Shown: positions 38,789-53,395, numbered from the stretch's first letter. The stretch is DNA of 64,000 bases from Anoplopoma fimbria (GCF_027596085.1 NC_072467.1:372005-436004), one strand, 5' to 3'. Numbers and translations: made by a program. Notes: generated from the sequence alone by a model not told the origin.

Positions 38789-39830
38789 TCGCACCGCCCA
38801 GCTTCCTACATGGCCCCTTCCCGTCTCCTGCTCCCCCCCTCTCCTCCCTCCCCTCCTCCCACTCCCGTCCTTATGCACAAGACTGACTTGCTGCCAGGCT
38901 GCGAAACACGGGTACAATTAGCCATCTGCTCTATTAAACCTTTAAACTCTTCTTTTTCTTTTTTTTCAAGATCTCTATTTCTCTCCGACTCTGCTCACTT
39001 CTTCTGTTCCATCTTCTTCATACAGCCGTGTCTTAGTTTTCTGTGTCTCACCACCTCGCCAATGGTCCCCCTGTTTCTGACTGTCTGTATGTCTGTCTGT
39101 CCTTATGCACTCTGCCTGTGGCGTCCCGATATTCAGTTTCTTTGTCGACCCCTTGATTCTGAACTGCACTGCAGCCCCCGACCCATTTAAGGTGCCAGTC
39201 CCGTGGGATCACAGAGAAAGTAACGATCTGTTCTCATATAATCCTATTGTATGACTATTCCAGGTACTCAATCCTATAAAGTATGTACAATATGTACATA
39301 TATATAAATATATATATTAATATATTAGGTAAATAGATTGGCAGAACACCCCCCCCAATACACATGCCTAATATACGGTATTTTATCCAAAGCCTGTCTG
39401 ATGTTTCCCATCTCTCCTGTCACTTCATTTGTCTCCTTGTCATCTGTCTCAAGTGTACAATATCCTCTTCCCCATTTCAGTCCTCCGTCCTTTTACTCAA
39501 AAGTGGTTTAATGTTCAGCTGAAGTTGTGGAAAGCAATCAATACTCCGTTTGTGATGAAACCAGCTGAACTCTAGATGGAATTGTTGATACTGCTGTCTC
39601 TTTTCTCCCTCCTATTTTTTCCTCTCTATGCTCTTCTCTATCTCTTTTTTCCCCCTTATTGTTCCCTCTCTCTTTTCCTCTGGCACAATATTAGTGTATC
39701 CGACCCTTTCTGAACCCCCCTCCCCCCACCCACCCTTGTCGTCTGTGTGCTGTGGGTGCTGTGCTGTAGCTCCCACAAAAATAGAGATTAAAAAGAAAAA
39801 ACGAAACTGGGAAAGCGGGAACACAATAAA
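38789..39830 (+). other. syt7: syt7 3' untranslated region, candidate
   Basis: Pyrimidine-rich sequence follows the stop. The first canonical AATAAA is at 39825-39830; an ATTAAA variant lies near 38932 and another AATAAA at 41181-41186. Without transcript data the true end is open, and a longer UTR is possible. Confidence 0.5.
39825..39830 (+). terminator. candidate poly(A) signal for syt7
   Basis: First canonical AATAAA downstream of the syt7 stop, about 1.04 kb away. No strong GT-rich element follows at once, so the call is tentative. Confidence 0.4.
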
Positions 39831-40591
39831 CTTATGAAATGGATCGCTCCTGATTTTTCCGGACAAAGCCCTGACGTGGAGAGAGAAAAAAGAAGATGAA
39901 AAAACAAACAAAAAACTAAAAAATCCACCCCTGATACAATGATGTCATTTTTCACAACATTCCCCAACTAAAGGAAACCAATTGAAAATCTTCTTCCAAT
40001 TTTAAGATGAAAACACAGAAGCAAAGAGTTTGTGCACATGCATCCTGTTGTGTGTGCACACTTTTGTCTCTGTATTGATGCTATGAATTCTTCGTGCTGC
40101 CCTGTGCTGTTGTCCCGTGCTGATGGGAGTCCATCTCCACTGGTTTCGACTGTATGGTGTGCTACGCTCACATGTGCCTGTTGATGTATGTGTGCGTGTG
40201 TGTGTGTGTTCACAGGAGCAAACACAACTCAGACTCGGCAGAAAATCTTCTCTTTTCTCTTTCTCATCTGGCGCTCTTTTTGCTCTTCTTACTGCCATCG
40301 TTTCCCCCATCCTCCTTTACTGCCCTGCCTTCTGAACGAGGGCACAGGAAAGTTCTATCTGCACTTTTTTGAAAATGTAATAACAATAATAATGATGATG
40401 ACAGTTTTGATGATGATTACAGTACTGGTGAAAATTAAGGGAGGAGTATCTGAAAGGGTGAGCAGCAGTTGGGGAGAGGAGACGTCGGCTCTGTGATTTC
40501 AGGGTTTGGAGACGAAGTGGAGGACACATAGGATGGATGTAGGGCTCTCATCCTCCTCTTTTTGGTCCTCTTTTTTTCCCTCAGTGTACCC

Positions 40592-40598
<7 letters not shown>

Positions 40599-40685
<87 letters not shown>
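40599..40685. repeat. (TG)43 microsatellite
   Basis: Pure TG run downstream of syt7. Confidence 0.98.
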
Positions 40686-40686
<1 letters not shown>

Positions 40687-43600
40687 TGCTTCCAGACTGC
40701 TGGTGGCAGGCTGCTAGTGTCTGCAATGTCAGGCAAGGATGGAGAGATCAGGCTCTTCAGCTTGTCACACGGAGGCTCGGCCAACGCAACAGTGCTATTA
40801 CACAATGTGTTGATCGACAGCGAGCATGCTCACGGCTGTAACCCAGAGTCTGGATGCTCCTGCATGCGTCCATTATGCTGAACAATCGGTGCATATCTGG
40901 AAACAGTGAGACCGATGTGCATTTAAAGCTGAAAGAGAAATGAAATAGTAAGGCCTTTTTCTGAGTTTTTGTTGTTGTTGTTTCCAGAAACTATGATCGA
41001 CTGTGTATCACAGACGGTGGGTGTGATATTAGACGATCGTCTGATCCGCCGCTGTGAGATACTGTAGAAGCAGATTAGACTTTATCTCTTCTCTGAGTGC
41101 TTGAGAGCACCACGGAGTGAACTGGTAGCTGCCTTGCTTGTCGGGCACATTCAGCTCAGCTCGATTATTTCTGTAACGTAAATAAAACAGTCACAAAGAA
41201 GCAACATGAATACTGTCGGCCATTAAGGGCTGCTCACACAGACGTCTACTCTTTTCTAAGTGTACACTCTGCAGTAACAATCTGTTTTCACATTCATAAA
41301 GTCCTGTGAAACATAATCCTGTCAGCTATTCAGGATTTGTTTTTTTTACTGGAGCGGCTCAGTTTTTATGTCTAAATGAGCGTCAACCTTTCAAACATCT
41401 CTCATGTTTGACTGGCTTAGCTTAGCAGGGAAATGTAATTAGTTTGTTTTTTAGTCAAAGCATCACTGCCTCCGTTAATGCAGTTCCTACTTACTCTGGC
41501 CCATTAAAATCAATGCCTAAAATACTGAAGGCCCTGTAATGGGTTTTATTCTCTCTTATCATGCAAAGATCTGATAGTGTCTTTATGCTTTTGTGCTTGT
41601 TTTGATTTGTGATGATGATAACCTGATCACTTGAACGATTATGTAATTGAAGTGTAATCTGCACCGGGTTAGTCCTCTTCTGGTGTCTCCATGAGCCGGT
41701 CTTGGCGTGTTCTGGGCAGTGTGTTTCGTGTGAGACTCGGTGCTGGCTGCTGCGATGCACTGATCCAGTCCAGCACCCTTCAGAACAATTGGCCATCCGT
41801 TGAACAGGGTCCACTGTTTTGACAGCCACTGCCTGCAGTGTCACAGCACATTACACTCCCATTAGGTGGTCAGAAAGGAGCAATATCTGCTTTCTTGGAC
41901 GTGAGGGACCCGCTGTTTGCAGAGGTAATACTCGCTAAGAATAAAACAAAAAAGTGGGAGTGTGCTCATTAATGAGCATGAGGATGATGGACAGGGATAA
42001 AGTCTCGTAAGTCAAAACAAGATAAATAATAATTAGGCGTGTGAAGCTGTTAAACCAAAGGTGGTTTAAATGTGCAGGTGTGCAGGGGATGAGCTGCCAT
42101 TTCCTTTCACCAAGATGACATGTAGCTCAAGGAGTGATAAATTGGTATGCTACGAGGGTTTACAAAGCTCGGTCATCAATGACCCTGTAAACTGAGGATA
42201 TGAATTTATTTTTAGTAACATGAGGCACAGAGTGATGTGGCTGTTACTCCAAGTTAGCACTCAAAACTTACTGAGTGCTTTGGAATACAGACTTCTTAAA
42301 GGCAATTCCAGCAAACTATATTTTCTATTTTTAAAAGGTTAAATGGCACAGTCATCAAATATTAGTGACATTTGGGAAAAGGCAAGAGGTTCTTGACATA
42401 AATGTGAAGTGCTAGAAAATGGGTTTCTTCGTGCCATTTTATTACCCATTGGTAACATTGACCATACTTCTTCATTGTTTGGGGTCTTGCTACTACCTAC
42501 ACTACACTACCTGCTCAGCACCAAACAGCAGACAGACATAGAGCAACTAGCCTGTGGACATAGTGGAGCATTTAGAAGCTAAAGAGACAGATATTTCCCT
42601 CAGGAGTTCGTAGAGACCAAAAAACATCTAAAAGAGATTTAATGTTGGACATAAACATACATTTACAACACAAAATAAGGAATCATTTCATGTTATATAA
42701 GTGATGTGGGCTATGCTTAAACTAGTCTCATTCTCATAAAATAAGGAAAATAAATGAAAGTATGGAGCTGATAAGTTTCATTTTTTTGAGCTGTTAAAGA
42801 ATATCATAGTTAATGGAAGAACTGGCTATGTACAAGTTAATTCAGCAGGTATCTAACATTTATCTTAATTTATCTACATTAAAAGATATTTAGTGACTAC
42901 TCATGCTCATGGTCACAAAATTAAATATTATATCTAAAAAATGGGAACAAGAACTTTTTAGTTTAAAAAGTTATTCACTTCTGTAACACAGTGTTTCACA
43001 GTGGCATATGATTCATCACAGAGTGCCCAGAAAGTTTCACTCTCCGTGAAATAACCAGAAGTCTCAAATATTATGTTCTCTCAGCGCCAGCAGTCAAACA
43101 GCAGCACCATTAAAATGAATGCTGAGCTCAGAGCCAAACAGTAGAAAGGAGAGAGCAATTTCCAATCCGGGTTTTATTATGCTCCCACCTGTCTCAGGCC
43201 TCTAAACGTATTGCGTTCGGTTGGCACCAACACTGTCAGGACCGACCTTCAACAATCCTGAGCTCATGAATACAGCACGGCGGCGTTGCAGATGCTCCCA
43301 GTCGAGACTTTGTCAGACTAACTGGGCTCAGTGTTCTCGCTCTCCTTGTGTTCAGTCTCTGCTCTGTCTTTCATCAGTGTTTTGTTCCCTGGCGAAGCCA
43401 ACCGGTCGGTGCGAGGTTTGGATAATTACTGCTTCATTACTGAAGTTTAAATCAAGGAGACAGACGCAGCCAACACTGCCCATAACTTTGCCACGGAATC
43501 AGGAGCAGCTCTTTAAACTTAACCCAGTTTGTTAGAGTCCTCTTTATTTAGTTTTTAATCCGTAGGGTGTTGGAACGCTTTCTAATTTCTATTTTTCAAG

Positions 43601-44840
43601 TTTCTGCAAATGTTTTAAACTGTAAGCACTGCCTATTTGTCACAGCCATGGTAAATGTTAAATCGACTAAACATCAGGATATTAACATTGCCATAGTGAG
43701 CATGCTGACATTAGCAATTAGCTCAAAACTTGCTAGAAGGCTTCTAGCTCACTACAGCAGCTGTATAAAGTAAGGGGGAAGACCTTTTCCTTGTCTCAGA
43801 CGTCTATGTAAGGAATGGGTGTGTCCATCCCAAATCTATCATTGTCACCTGCAGCCTTCCCTTCTCTGTTTACTTTCTAAATAACTGAAGGCTTTACTGG
43901 CTGAAGGGGTCACACCTCTTTGCCAAGGGATTAACAAGATATATATATTCCTGAGCCTGATATTGTTTGTCCTTGTCGTACTCTCGGCCCGTTTCCTTTA
44001 TCGTGACAGTAGTTTTCCTTGATGGATATGGCTTTCTTAAGATGAGCGTCAGTGACTCACTCTATTGAAAAGGTGCCTGCTTTGCTGTGGTTTGTGCAAT
44101 ATTATATTAAAGCTACACTTTGCGTATGTCTTGGTGAATTTAAGGTGTGTGTGTGTGTGGGTGGGGGGGGGGGGGGTTTAAAATCCGGCTGTAGTAATCT
44201 CATCCTGGAGGGACTGCAGTTGTTTTATTCTGCTGAATCATATTATGTCGGCTGAGTCAGAAGTCTTCTGGGTCACCTTTGTTTTTGTGTGAGTCTCGCC
44301 CTGCAGACAGACCTCGCCTCCCCTAACTCACCCTTTCAATTGTTTTAAGCATCTGGTGAAAACCAATGTGACTTCTCCCAATCAGGGTTCAAGTAAGCAT
44401 TATTTGAATGGTAACAAAATTAATATGAAAAACAATAACGAGTAATAATATCTTTTTTTTCTTTCTGTTCACATTTGACTGTTGGTCAGTGTGTATGTAT
44501 GTGTGTGCTTGGTGTTATTTCTTTATAAAAACGTGGTAAGAAAATCCTTCGGTTTTTGGAAACTTTATGTAAATATCGTTGGTGAAAATTAACATTTGTT
44601 GTACACCGAGTTTTCATTTGTCACTTGAAATGATGAAGAAAACAATGATATTGATGAATAACAGTGGTGATGTTGATGATGCTGAAGCTGATTATACCTG
44701 CCCTTCTTGAATAAGGGCTTTTGATGTCCGCTGTATTTTTGTTGGAGGTGCTGTGAGGTCGGGGCAAGAGAAACAAAGGGAAGGAGTGATACCCAAAACA
44801 TCCCAGGCCCGCTGTAGCAACACTGCCACATACCTTTTAC

Positions 44841-44945
<105 letters not shown>

Positions 44946-45900
44946 TTTCAGGAAGTGGACTGAGCAATATGTGGCACAAATTGTAGCCTGTGTTATTTAC
45001 GCCAGAAAAACATCTTTGTATTTTTAGTACAAAAATGGAAAACTGGCTCCGTGGCTGTGTGAGAAGACTGTTCTCCTCCCTGTGGAGTCAGTGTGCCCCG
45101 GTCGCTTGGCATCACATCTCACCCTGTCTGCTTATAGGCTTGGGGGATTTACTGTAATGCCATTGTGTTAGACGGGATTGGCCCTGTACTGACACTGATG
45201 ATGCCTTCCTCATTGAATTTGGAGTCATTATTGCTCTGCTGAAGACCATACATGTGGACCGGCATGTATGGAGGAGGGAGTATGTTTCCAAGTGGAAGGA
45301 CGCAGATCATCCGTCTGACCCTGGAAAGGGCTAGTGATTCAGCCTCTTATTTTGGGGTTAGACTCATGATTAAGCACTGCCATGAACCCGCCACATAATA
45401 TGCTTGTCTCCTGTTTAGTCAGATGTTTGTAAGAAATCTCAAACTCCAGCGAGAGAAACCCAGGATTAGTGCTATAAACCGCCATATGGCAGATGTATCG
45501 TGGAAATAAGGGTATTTAATGATTAAAAATAGGTGAAGGAGATTAAGATTGATATTTCCAAATGTCCAAAATGTGCCCTGTGCCTTCTCAACACGACATA
45601 TATATTCAGCCCACTGCTGCATCCAAAAAAGAAAAGCACAGGGCTGTAGTCCAGTTATTTTCACTGCAGGTGTCTGTACGCCTACTTTCCTATTTTCCAT
45701 ATGCCACAGCCTTATGTATCTGGCTGAGTACGTGTTCAGTGCAGAGATGGAGCTTATCAGTTTCATTTTTCTTTTGGGACTGTCTCCGCCACGGACATGA
45801 TATGGTACAGCAGATACTCCCAGCAGCTGTCTGCAGGAAGGACAGTGGATACAGTCCTGCCTTCATTTGTAATCCCATCCTTTAGAGGGAGTCCCACGAG

Positions 45901-46018
<118 letters not shown>

Positions 46019-46776
46019 AAATCTGTCATTTCTCGATGCACTGAAAATAAATTCTGACAATTTTCCCCATATCCAGATCCCTCAGAATACGTGTTTTTCT
46101 TCCCTTGCTGGTTGTAAATAGACTTTGTGATTCAGTTAGAGCGGCCTCTAACTCCTGCCATAATGTGGACATTTGTAATCAGGTAGGTAATAAGCAATAC
46201 ACTTAATTAACGCCATACAGTGAAATATTACTTACCGAGTCTGATGGTGACTCTTTTGCGTTGCGGGGTTGTCGAGGGTAACACTCCTGTTTCTTCACCT
46301 CCTTTCTCAACTTGCCATGGCTCACCTCTTCAACAAAGAGTGCTCTAACTTAAAACACACAATTGTGATGTGTACAATCTAATTTAATGTATTTACTTAT
46401 GTATTTTTGCCAACTTTGTATAGTGTATAAATATCTATAAATATATGAAAAATGACAGTACTGTATAGATTTTAGCTGCCTGGTAAGGTTAATAGTATAT
46501 ACTTGGTAGACTAAAAGAAAAAGCGTAGAGCTGTTCAAAAGCCAGTCATTGAGAAAATGCTTTCTGTAAAACCCGGTGCCACTGGCTCTTTTTATATCCT
46601 AGGTTTCGTTTCTGGTTTATTTTTTTATTATTGCCAGTGGGATCCAAAGTGTCGTTTCTTCTTTTTCGTCCGTTTGTTTGTTAATCGGTTCGTTTGTTGT
46701 TTTTTCTTGACAAGACACAGCGAGGTTCTGGCAGCCAGGAGAGTGCAGTGGAACGCAGACTGGGACCCTGTGCAGT

Positions 46777-46805
46777 AGTGTGTGTGTGTGTGTGTGTGTG
46801 AGTGA

Positions 46806-46839
<34 letters not shown>
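46777..46839. repeat. interrupted (TG)n microsatellite
   Basis: TG run with one AGTGAGTGCG interruption near 46801-46810. Confidence 0.97.
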
Positions 46840-46841
<2 letters not shown>

Positions 46842-46976
46842 GGTGTGTGTCCGTCCATGGTAGTGCTAGTGCTCTTTGTGCAGTGCCTCCCTCCTCCCTC
46901 CCTCTCTGATGTAGTTTGTCATGTGACGCAGTGTGTGTTAAGGTGCAGGACGACTGTTGGCTGAAGCTGGCAGGTG

Positions 46977-46978
<2 letters not shown>

Positions 46979-47013
<35 letters not shown>
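46979..47013. repeat. (CT)17 microsatellite
   Basis: Pure CT run 140 bp after the TG repeat. Confidence 0.97.
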
Positions 47014-47015
<2 letters not shown>

Positions 47016-48436
47016 GTCCACTCTGCTTCTTCATTACAACGCTTCATCTTAATCCTCCACCACGTATAGATTTCCGCTTCCTCTGCTCAATTTCTCATTT
47101 ACTTTCCCATTCAGCTGGTAATGCATACACACCACCAGAGTCTTATTCCCCAGTAATCCATGCTTCCTCATCTATCTGTGATTCTTTGTCCATTATCAGT
47201 CACCCTCCACATTACCTTGTTTTTCTTCCTGCAGAGCTCTGTGGACCAGAGAATGATTTAGCACAAAACAAAGAGCATCCTCATCCCTGATCATATCTTC
47301 ATGTTACATCCTCTCTTACCATGTTGTACTTTTTCCCCTCCTCTCTATACAATACCTGAGGAGAAGGGCAGCTGCCAGTTTAGCACACAGAAACAAAGCA
47401 GCCATATTTAGATGTCAAGCACAGACCTGTGACTCAAATCTATGTTGTGGTGGCTTCATCGCCCGCCCAGTTTGTAGCAAGAGAAAGAGAATAGCCTTAA
47501 AGATTGGACCAACTACACACACAAAAAAAGTAGTGGGATATGTGCATTTGTAGTGGAGTATTAATACCTTTCCCTTTCCCACACCAGATTTATTACTCCG
47601 ATGTGTTGCTTGGTTGCTCTGTACATATCTGTGTAGTACTTCTGTTGATGTCCCTGTGTTAGGATAGTAATGGGTTCTTACTGGGCGGCCTCCGCAGACG
47701 TCCTCTCCCTCGTATCTCGTCTCATTTCCTCGAAAACTTCAAACATTCCATCTGCATCTCCAGTGAGCAGCATTTTAAAGATGATTAGATTATCACGTGG
47801 GCTGGGTGTAAAACAGCAGAGGGGCTGAACCACAGACATTTCCACTGGAGCCATGATAATAACCAAGACGTCTTGTCTGTGTTCACGTCCCTCTGAGAAC
47901 TGATAGAGCACTCAGCATAAAGACCGTCACACTCGCCTCGCTGCTCCTCCACAAACCCGCCTTCACGCTCACCGGGCTCTGAGAGGTCAGCGGGTCACCG
48001 ACTGGTTTGAGGAGCCACTGACCTCCGGGGATGAGGGAGAGAAGGGTGAAGTGGGCGCGGAGGGGGGAGAGCCCTGGGAGGCGGCATTGAGGCCTGTCCC
48101 TGTGGTCACATTCTGGGTCAGGAGGGAGGGGAGCGGGGGCGTCTCGAGGTCAAACCCAGTAGCACTTTGGTTTTGCGTTCCATGTTTTTTTTAAGCCTCT
48201 CCTGTTTTTTGGCCGAGCGGACTGTGATCTTACTGGTTGATTTTCTCGTTCTCCTCCACCCATCAGTGTTACAGAGTGTGTTGGGTGGACGGAGCCATGG
48301 AGCTGAGCTCTGATTTTGTTCCATATTAAAGAATCATTTTTACTACATCTGTGTTCAGAGATTCATTGGTCTTTCTCTCTGTGTCTTGTTTCTTTCAAGG
48401 TTATTTGAAGAGTCGTAGTCGTTAACACTGGTGATG

Positions 48437-49214
48437 CACTAAATGGCCAAAAGTCTGTGGACACTCAAACATTACAGCTGAATGCATCTCATTCTGAAAG
48501 GCGTTAAAATGCTGCTGAGGCCTTTTTAGCCGTGTTAGGGGTTTGGCTATTGACATGGCACCACTTTGGTCCAGACTGATTCATCTCAACTATTGGATGG
48601 ATTACCAAGAAATGTTGTACAAACAATCATGGCCCAGAGAGGATGAGTCTCACTGTTTTTTTTCTTAAGCGCCATTATGTTTATATTTGGTTTTGAGTGA
48701 AATGTTTTTACTACTACTTGATTTTACTACAGATATTTAATGTCCCTATAGAAGATAAATGAAAAGAACTTTAATGAGTCCTTAACTTTGCATGAAGCGC
48801 AATCCTCCGGTCAACATTAGTGCTTCAGTAAATAAAGACCAATCCCGGCTTTACAGGAACAGCGTTGTTCCTTAATTTCATAGTGTTCTGTCCATCTCCA
48901 GGCAATATGGTTGATAACTTTTACACAGTGATCTGTAGGCTTTAGCCTCTATCTTTATTTTTTTTAACCTGTCTGCTTCTCGCTGAAATCGCTATTTTGT
49001 GTACCCAAAAATGTGCTTCTATTTCTTCAGGAACTGCAGTTAGTGACAGTGTGGATTGTAATGTTGGCGCTGACAGTTTGATTGGGTAGCAGCGTGGGGC
49101 GGGACTTAGCGTAGGGTCAATTGTATGTACGACAACAGGCCCAAAGAAAAAAGAAAACCAGCTCTAGGGCAAAAAAATGTACAGGGGCGTCCACATACTT
49201 GTGGCCGAGTGGTG
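48437..49214. mobile_element. non-autonomous TIR DNA transposon
   Basis: The left end CACTAAATGGCCAAAAGTCT and the reversed right end CACCACTCGGCCACAAGTAT are imperfect inverted repeats, both followed by GTGGAC. About 22 of 30 positions match. These ends are the type seen in fish Tc1-like elements (GGCCAAAAGTATGTGGACA). The 778-bp interior has no transposase frame. It contains a decayed piece of another fish repeat near 48590-48715 (CTATTGGATGGATTACCAAG; TTTTGAGTGAAATG). Confidence 0.65.
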
Positions 49215-51707
49215 TTTTTTAATCAACTTGGACACATACATTGTAATTGAACTGCAGTATAAATAATTACAAACTATAATGACACCATTCCAATCTAACA
49301 TGTTCCACCATTTGCTGATAGAGGCAGTCATTTGCAAAGGTAGTTTTGCCTTTGAGTGCAATTAAAAATGTATAGTGGAAAGCTTCTGCTGTGAATAAAC
49401 ACATTAGTTATCATGAAAGTAAACGACTCACACAGCTACATGCAGCGATCTGTGGGAGTCTTTCATCCCATTTTCAAGGATGATGACAGATTTTCTCATT
49501 AATTGGCTCTTGCTTTGTTCATTCAGTTTTTTTCCCTTCTAACATGTCAGTCCAACAGCTGTGTGTTTCAGCTTCTAAATATCTTAATCCAACCATCTAA
49601 ATATTCAACGGAAAATCTTGCAATATCAACATTGTAGTTAAATCGCTTTTCTTTAATTTAATCTGCTTCTCATTGAGTTACAGATCATCTTGTCTTGTAC
49701 ATGTCATGAAATGTACACTCTTCTGATTTTATGCCTGAATCCCCTCCGCTCACCACAGTCGGCCTCCTTAGCATTACACGCACCAAAGCTGACTGAAACT
49801 AGAAATGGAAAAAGATGACAATGCAATTTACTCCAAACCGTCCGTGCCAGATTTGCCTATTAAGTACAGAAGTCAAAAAGGAAGCAGGAATGGAGATAAG
49901 ACCCAGAACAGTGAGGCGGTGAAGCAGAGAGAGCACCTCTGAGACCTGACACACAGAGACGGGTCTTAGCGCCTTAGCTGTCTCTCTAAATATTAATTCC
50001 ATGCTTTTCTATGGCAGACATAGAAACAGGTTATTGAACCGACAGAGAGACTGTTGAGAGCCTCCTCCCGGTGCAGCAGAGCATCAGAGTTGGGCAGGAA
50101 ACACAGACAAGCATGAAGCCAGCCAAGCTCCTGCAGGCAGGGGCCGAGGTTTCGTCCCTCCCTGAACTACAACAGACGGCTGCAGGCGAGCCAAGCGCAT
50201 CAACTCAACGGGAGACCCGTGCTTGCATCACCTACATCTATTTTTAGAACCACTGCACCCACCTTTTTTAATCTTTTGGGCTCCCTCTGTATTATAAGTG
50301 TTATCTCAAGTGCAAATTGTTGCAGGAGGTGCAGCATTATATCTTTTTTCCCCCAGAATGAACATCATTTTGCTCCAGAATCTGGCCTATAACTGAGCCT
50401 GGCTACAGCACAGTGATGTTATATGGGATTTATGCAGATGCAGAACAAACACAGATTGCTGTACTGAAGAGATGAACAATCACGTGGAGAGTCTGCATGT
50501 TTTTCATCTCAGAGTACAGCAGGTGCTTCCACTGATCAGTTCCTCCTCTCTGACTCTCTCTGGCTGAAGTTGTTCTAATAAGCGAAATCATCTGGTGAAA
50601 TCTTTGACTGGAATGAAAATAGGCGCCCGGTCTATTCCTGCTGTACGGATCCCTCAGAGTTTATAATTAGAAATGGCAATAATGTGCACATTGTGCTTAA
50701 GAGAAAAGAAGCAGGAAATGAGACTGTCAGTTTCAATGATGCAGGCGTTTTCCCTGTCGTTATTTTTTGGAGAAGATAATGAACAGTCCCAGGCGCGGCG
50801 CGACAGCACGTCAAGCAAGAAAGACTGTGGAACGGCAACACAAGCAACAGCTTGGTAAAGATAGGCTCCTCCGACTGCCAGCGTTGGACAGATGGAGGGA
50901 GCAAGAAGTGATGTGACAGAGGTGAAGATGCAGTGTGAGTCCAAGGAAATGAGATGGAAAGAGAAGGAATAGGAAGTGAGAATTAAAGGAGATGTGTGGA
51001 GATGGTTCGCGGATGATGCATTGTCAGATTTAGTGATCCACAGGGTGAGCAGGTGGTCATGGTAAAACCCTAGTTAGATTTTATTCTTATTATCACCTAA
51101 AAAGGAAACGGAGAAGAAAATCAAGAAGTGTTCGTACTGCGTGTTTGAAGACCATGTGGGTTCTCTGATATATAGCAGAGGTTGTGTGTAAATATGATTC
51201 TCTTTTCCCCTTTTAATTGAATGCAAAATATTTCATGTTGGTGTTTAATTAGTGATAATATATCTGCATCATTAAAAAAAAAGCTTTCCCTGATGTCCTA
51301 AATACACCAGGAGGTGGATATCTTCCAGATTAAATTGAGCTGCTCATGTAGATTTAGATGTAAAGATGGTGTGCAGACATTTCTTCCTGCTAACACAGGT
51401 GGATGATAAACCCTTGTCTCGGGTGGACATTTTTTATCAAAATATCATGCAAATTTCAAGCCATCCATCATTTTTTACATAACCGTACGTCTTTCTGGGC
51501 GAGACTGAAGTCAGAGCCACTGTGGCATCACACTGCCATCCAATGGACACACTGAGAAACCGTCCAGTCTGCTGAGGATGCTAAAGTTACGTAAGTCAAT
51601 TTCATTTATACATCACAAATCTGTCTCAAAAGGCTTCACGATATGAAAAGCATTCAACACCTACTATTAAATGAATAAATACAAAGCTGTGTGTATTATA
51701 TGGTAAA

Positions 51708-52008
51708 AAAAAAAATGGACTGTACTTGTATAGCGCTTTTCTAGTCTTCCGACCACTCAAAGCGCTTTTACATTACTAATCATTCACCCATTCATACAGG
51801 AGCCACCATGCAAGGTGCCACCTGACCATCAGGACCCTAACTAACATTCATACACACACATACACCGCAGGAACAGCCTGCGGGAGCAATTTGGGGTTAA
51901 GCGTCTTGCCCAAGGACACATCGACATGGACTGCCGGAGCCAGGGATCGAACCGCCGATCCTCTGATTGGGGGACGACCCTGCTCTCCACTGAGCCACAG
52001 CCGCCCTA
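51708..52008 (-). mobile_element. tRNA-derived SINE (AFC/V-SINE-like)
   Basis: Read on the - strand, it starts GGGCGGCTGTGGCTCAGTGG. The pol III A box TGGCTCAGTGG is at 51987-51997 and the B box GGTTCGATCCC at 51943-51953. Typical blocks follow: GTGTCCTTGGGCAAGACGCT, AACCCCAAATTGCTCCC, AAGCGCTTTGAGTGGTCGGA, AAAAGCGCTATACAAGTACA, and a T-run/A-run end at 51708-51716. It is nearly full length. I saw no clear target-site duplication. Confidence 0.8.
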
Positions 52009-52969
52009 GTAGAATACCTTCGACTAGATAAATGAATAATGCAAATATATATACATGTGCTGTAATAATTCTTACTAAGGTAGTTCAGTGACGTATAAGG
52101 GTAAAACATGTCAGACAGCAATGGTGTTTGTTCTGTACATAATATAAATATAAGTATAAATATAAGTTATAAATATGAAATACATAAAATACAGTATAGT
52201 GAGGTATTTTGTTTTCAAGTATGTACAATACTGTACATAATGTACACATACTACAACATAATGGTATCATTTTACTTCAACCCCTGCTGTTTTGCATTTA
52301 TAAGCATTAATAGCATTTAATAAACGTATATAACAGACTAATATGTAGCTGTAATCCTATCTAAGATCTTTTAAAGTGTTTACTGACTCCTTCATAATTC
52401 AGTAATAATGATCTAAAATTTAAATTCTACACTTAAACACTTGAAAATGTCCTTATATTTGCTTATAACTACATTACACTGTGGTACAAGAACTGCAGCT
52501 TATACATGATAGTGATGAGTTCACGTTTTGAAATGGATGCTTCTTTTTTATTGTCATTAATAAATATAAAAAATATTATTGAGGACAAGAAGGCGGGTAA
52601 TCTAGTGATTCCCGAAAAGGGGCACTTCTGCAGATACCACAGGGTACGTTTGATAACGTAACTTGCCTAATACAAAAAATATATTTTTATGATTTAGTCG
52701 GCTGACTGTGCAGACACACCCCTGAACACCTGAACACCTGAACACCCACTGCTGCCTTCGAGTGTGTCTGAAAACTAGATAACTTTAAGTATAAATCTGT
52801 AAGTGCTGATGATTGGCTGAAACTTCTGCCAGTAATCAAATAACGTGCATAGGACATGTGTTAAAGGAATAAAGCATAGACCTGATATACAGTAGAAACA
52901 TCGTCTAATGGTGTAAGCAGCCAACCTTTCAACCTTTCTTCTGGAGTCACTCTTCAGCCCTTGTGCTGG

Positions 52970-52982
52970 ATCGCCTAGCAAC
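52970..52982 (+). promoter_or_regulatory. RFX X-box-like site upstream of ppp1r32
   Basis: ATCGCCTAGCAAC fits the X-box consensus RYYNYY-N(1-3)-RRNRAC with a one-base spacer. It lies 414 bp upstream of the ppp1r32 ATG, a place typical for RFX sites in ciliary genes. The site is seen in the sequence; its function is inferred from the ciliary role of the gene. Confidence 0.5.
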
Positions 52983-53395
52983 AGAGGCCTGTTTACCCTC
53001 ACAACCACAAGACAGAAAGGTGAACAAGCGTCGCAGGTACGTCTGGGGAGGAGGTGAATCCTTTTTTTCCAGGGGTAATTTATATCTGGTGTAAATCGAT
53101 CTATCTGCAGCTGTTCTGCAGTGCTACTGAACTTTTCTCCTCACTCACAAACAGCATTTGATGAAGGGAGCACTTATAGCATAATTTCCCACAGACTCCT
53201 GTAATCACTTTTTCAGAGAGCTCTGTTGGATTCTGTCAAACCTAAAAAACAAAAGGAGTTACACGTTGTTTGCTGCTTTTGTTGGTGGTTACAGTACTGT
53301 GCACATGCCCGGAGGATTTTTGCCATCCATCACTGGTGTCAGTGAGAGTTTCCATTACAGCAGTCACGGGTGGCTGAGCAGGAGAGAGGAGAGTC

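Noticed and set aside
47678..47911. Short - strand frame in the intergenic region
   Set aside because: No homology that I recognise and no supporting signals.
51943..51997. tRNA gene
   Set aside because: The A and B boxes belong to the SINE head; the tRNA fold is incomplete and the usual SINE body follows.
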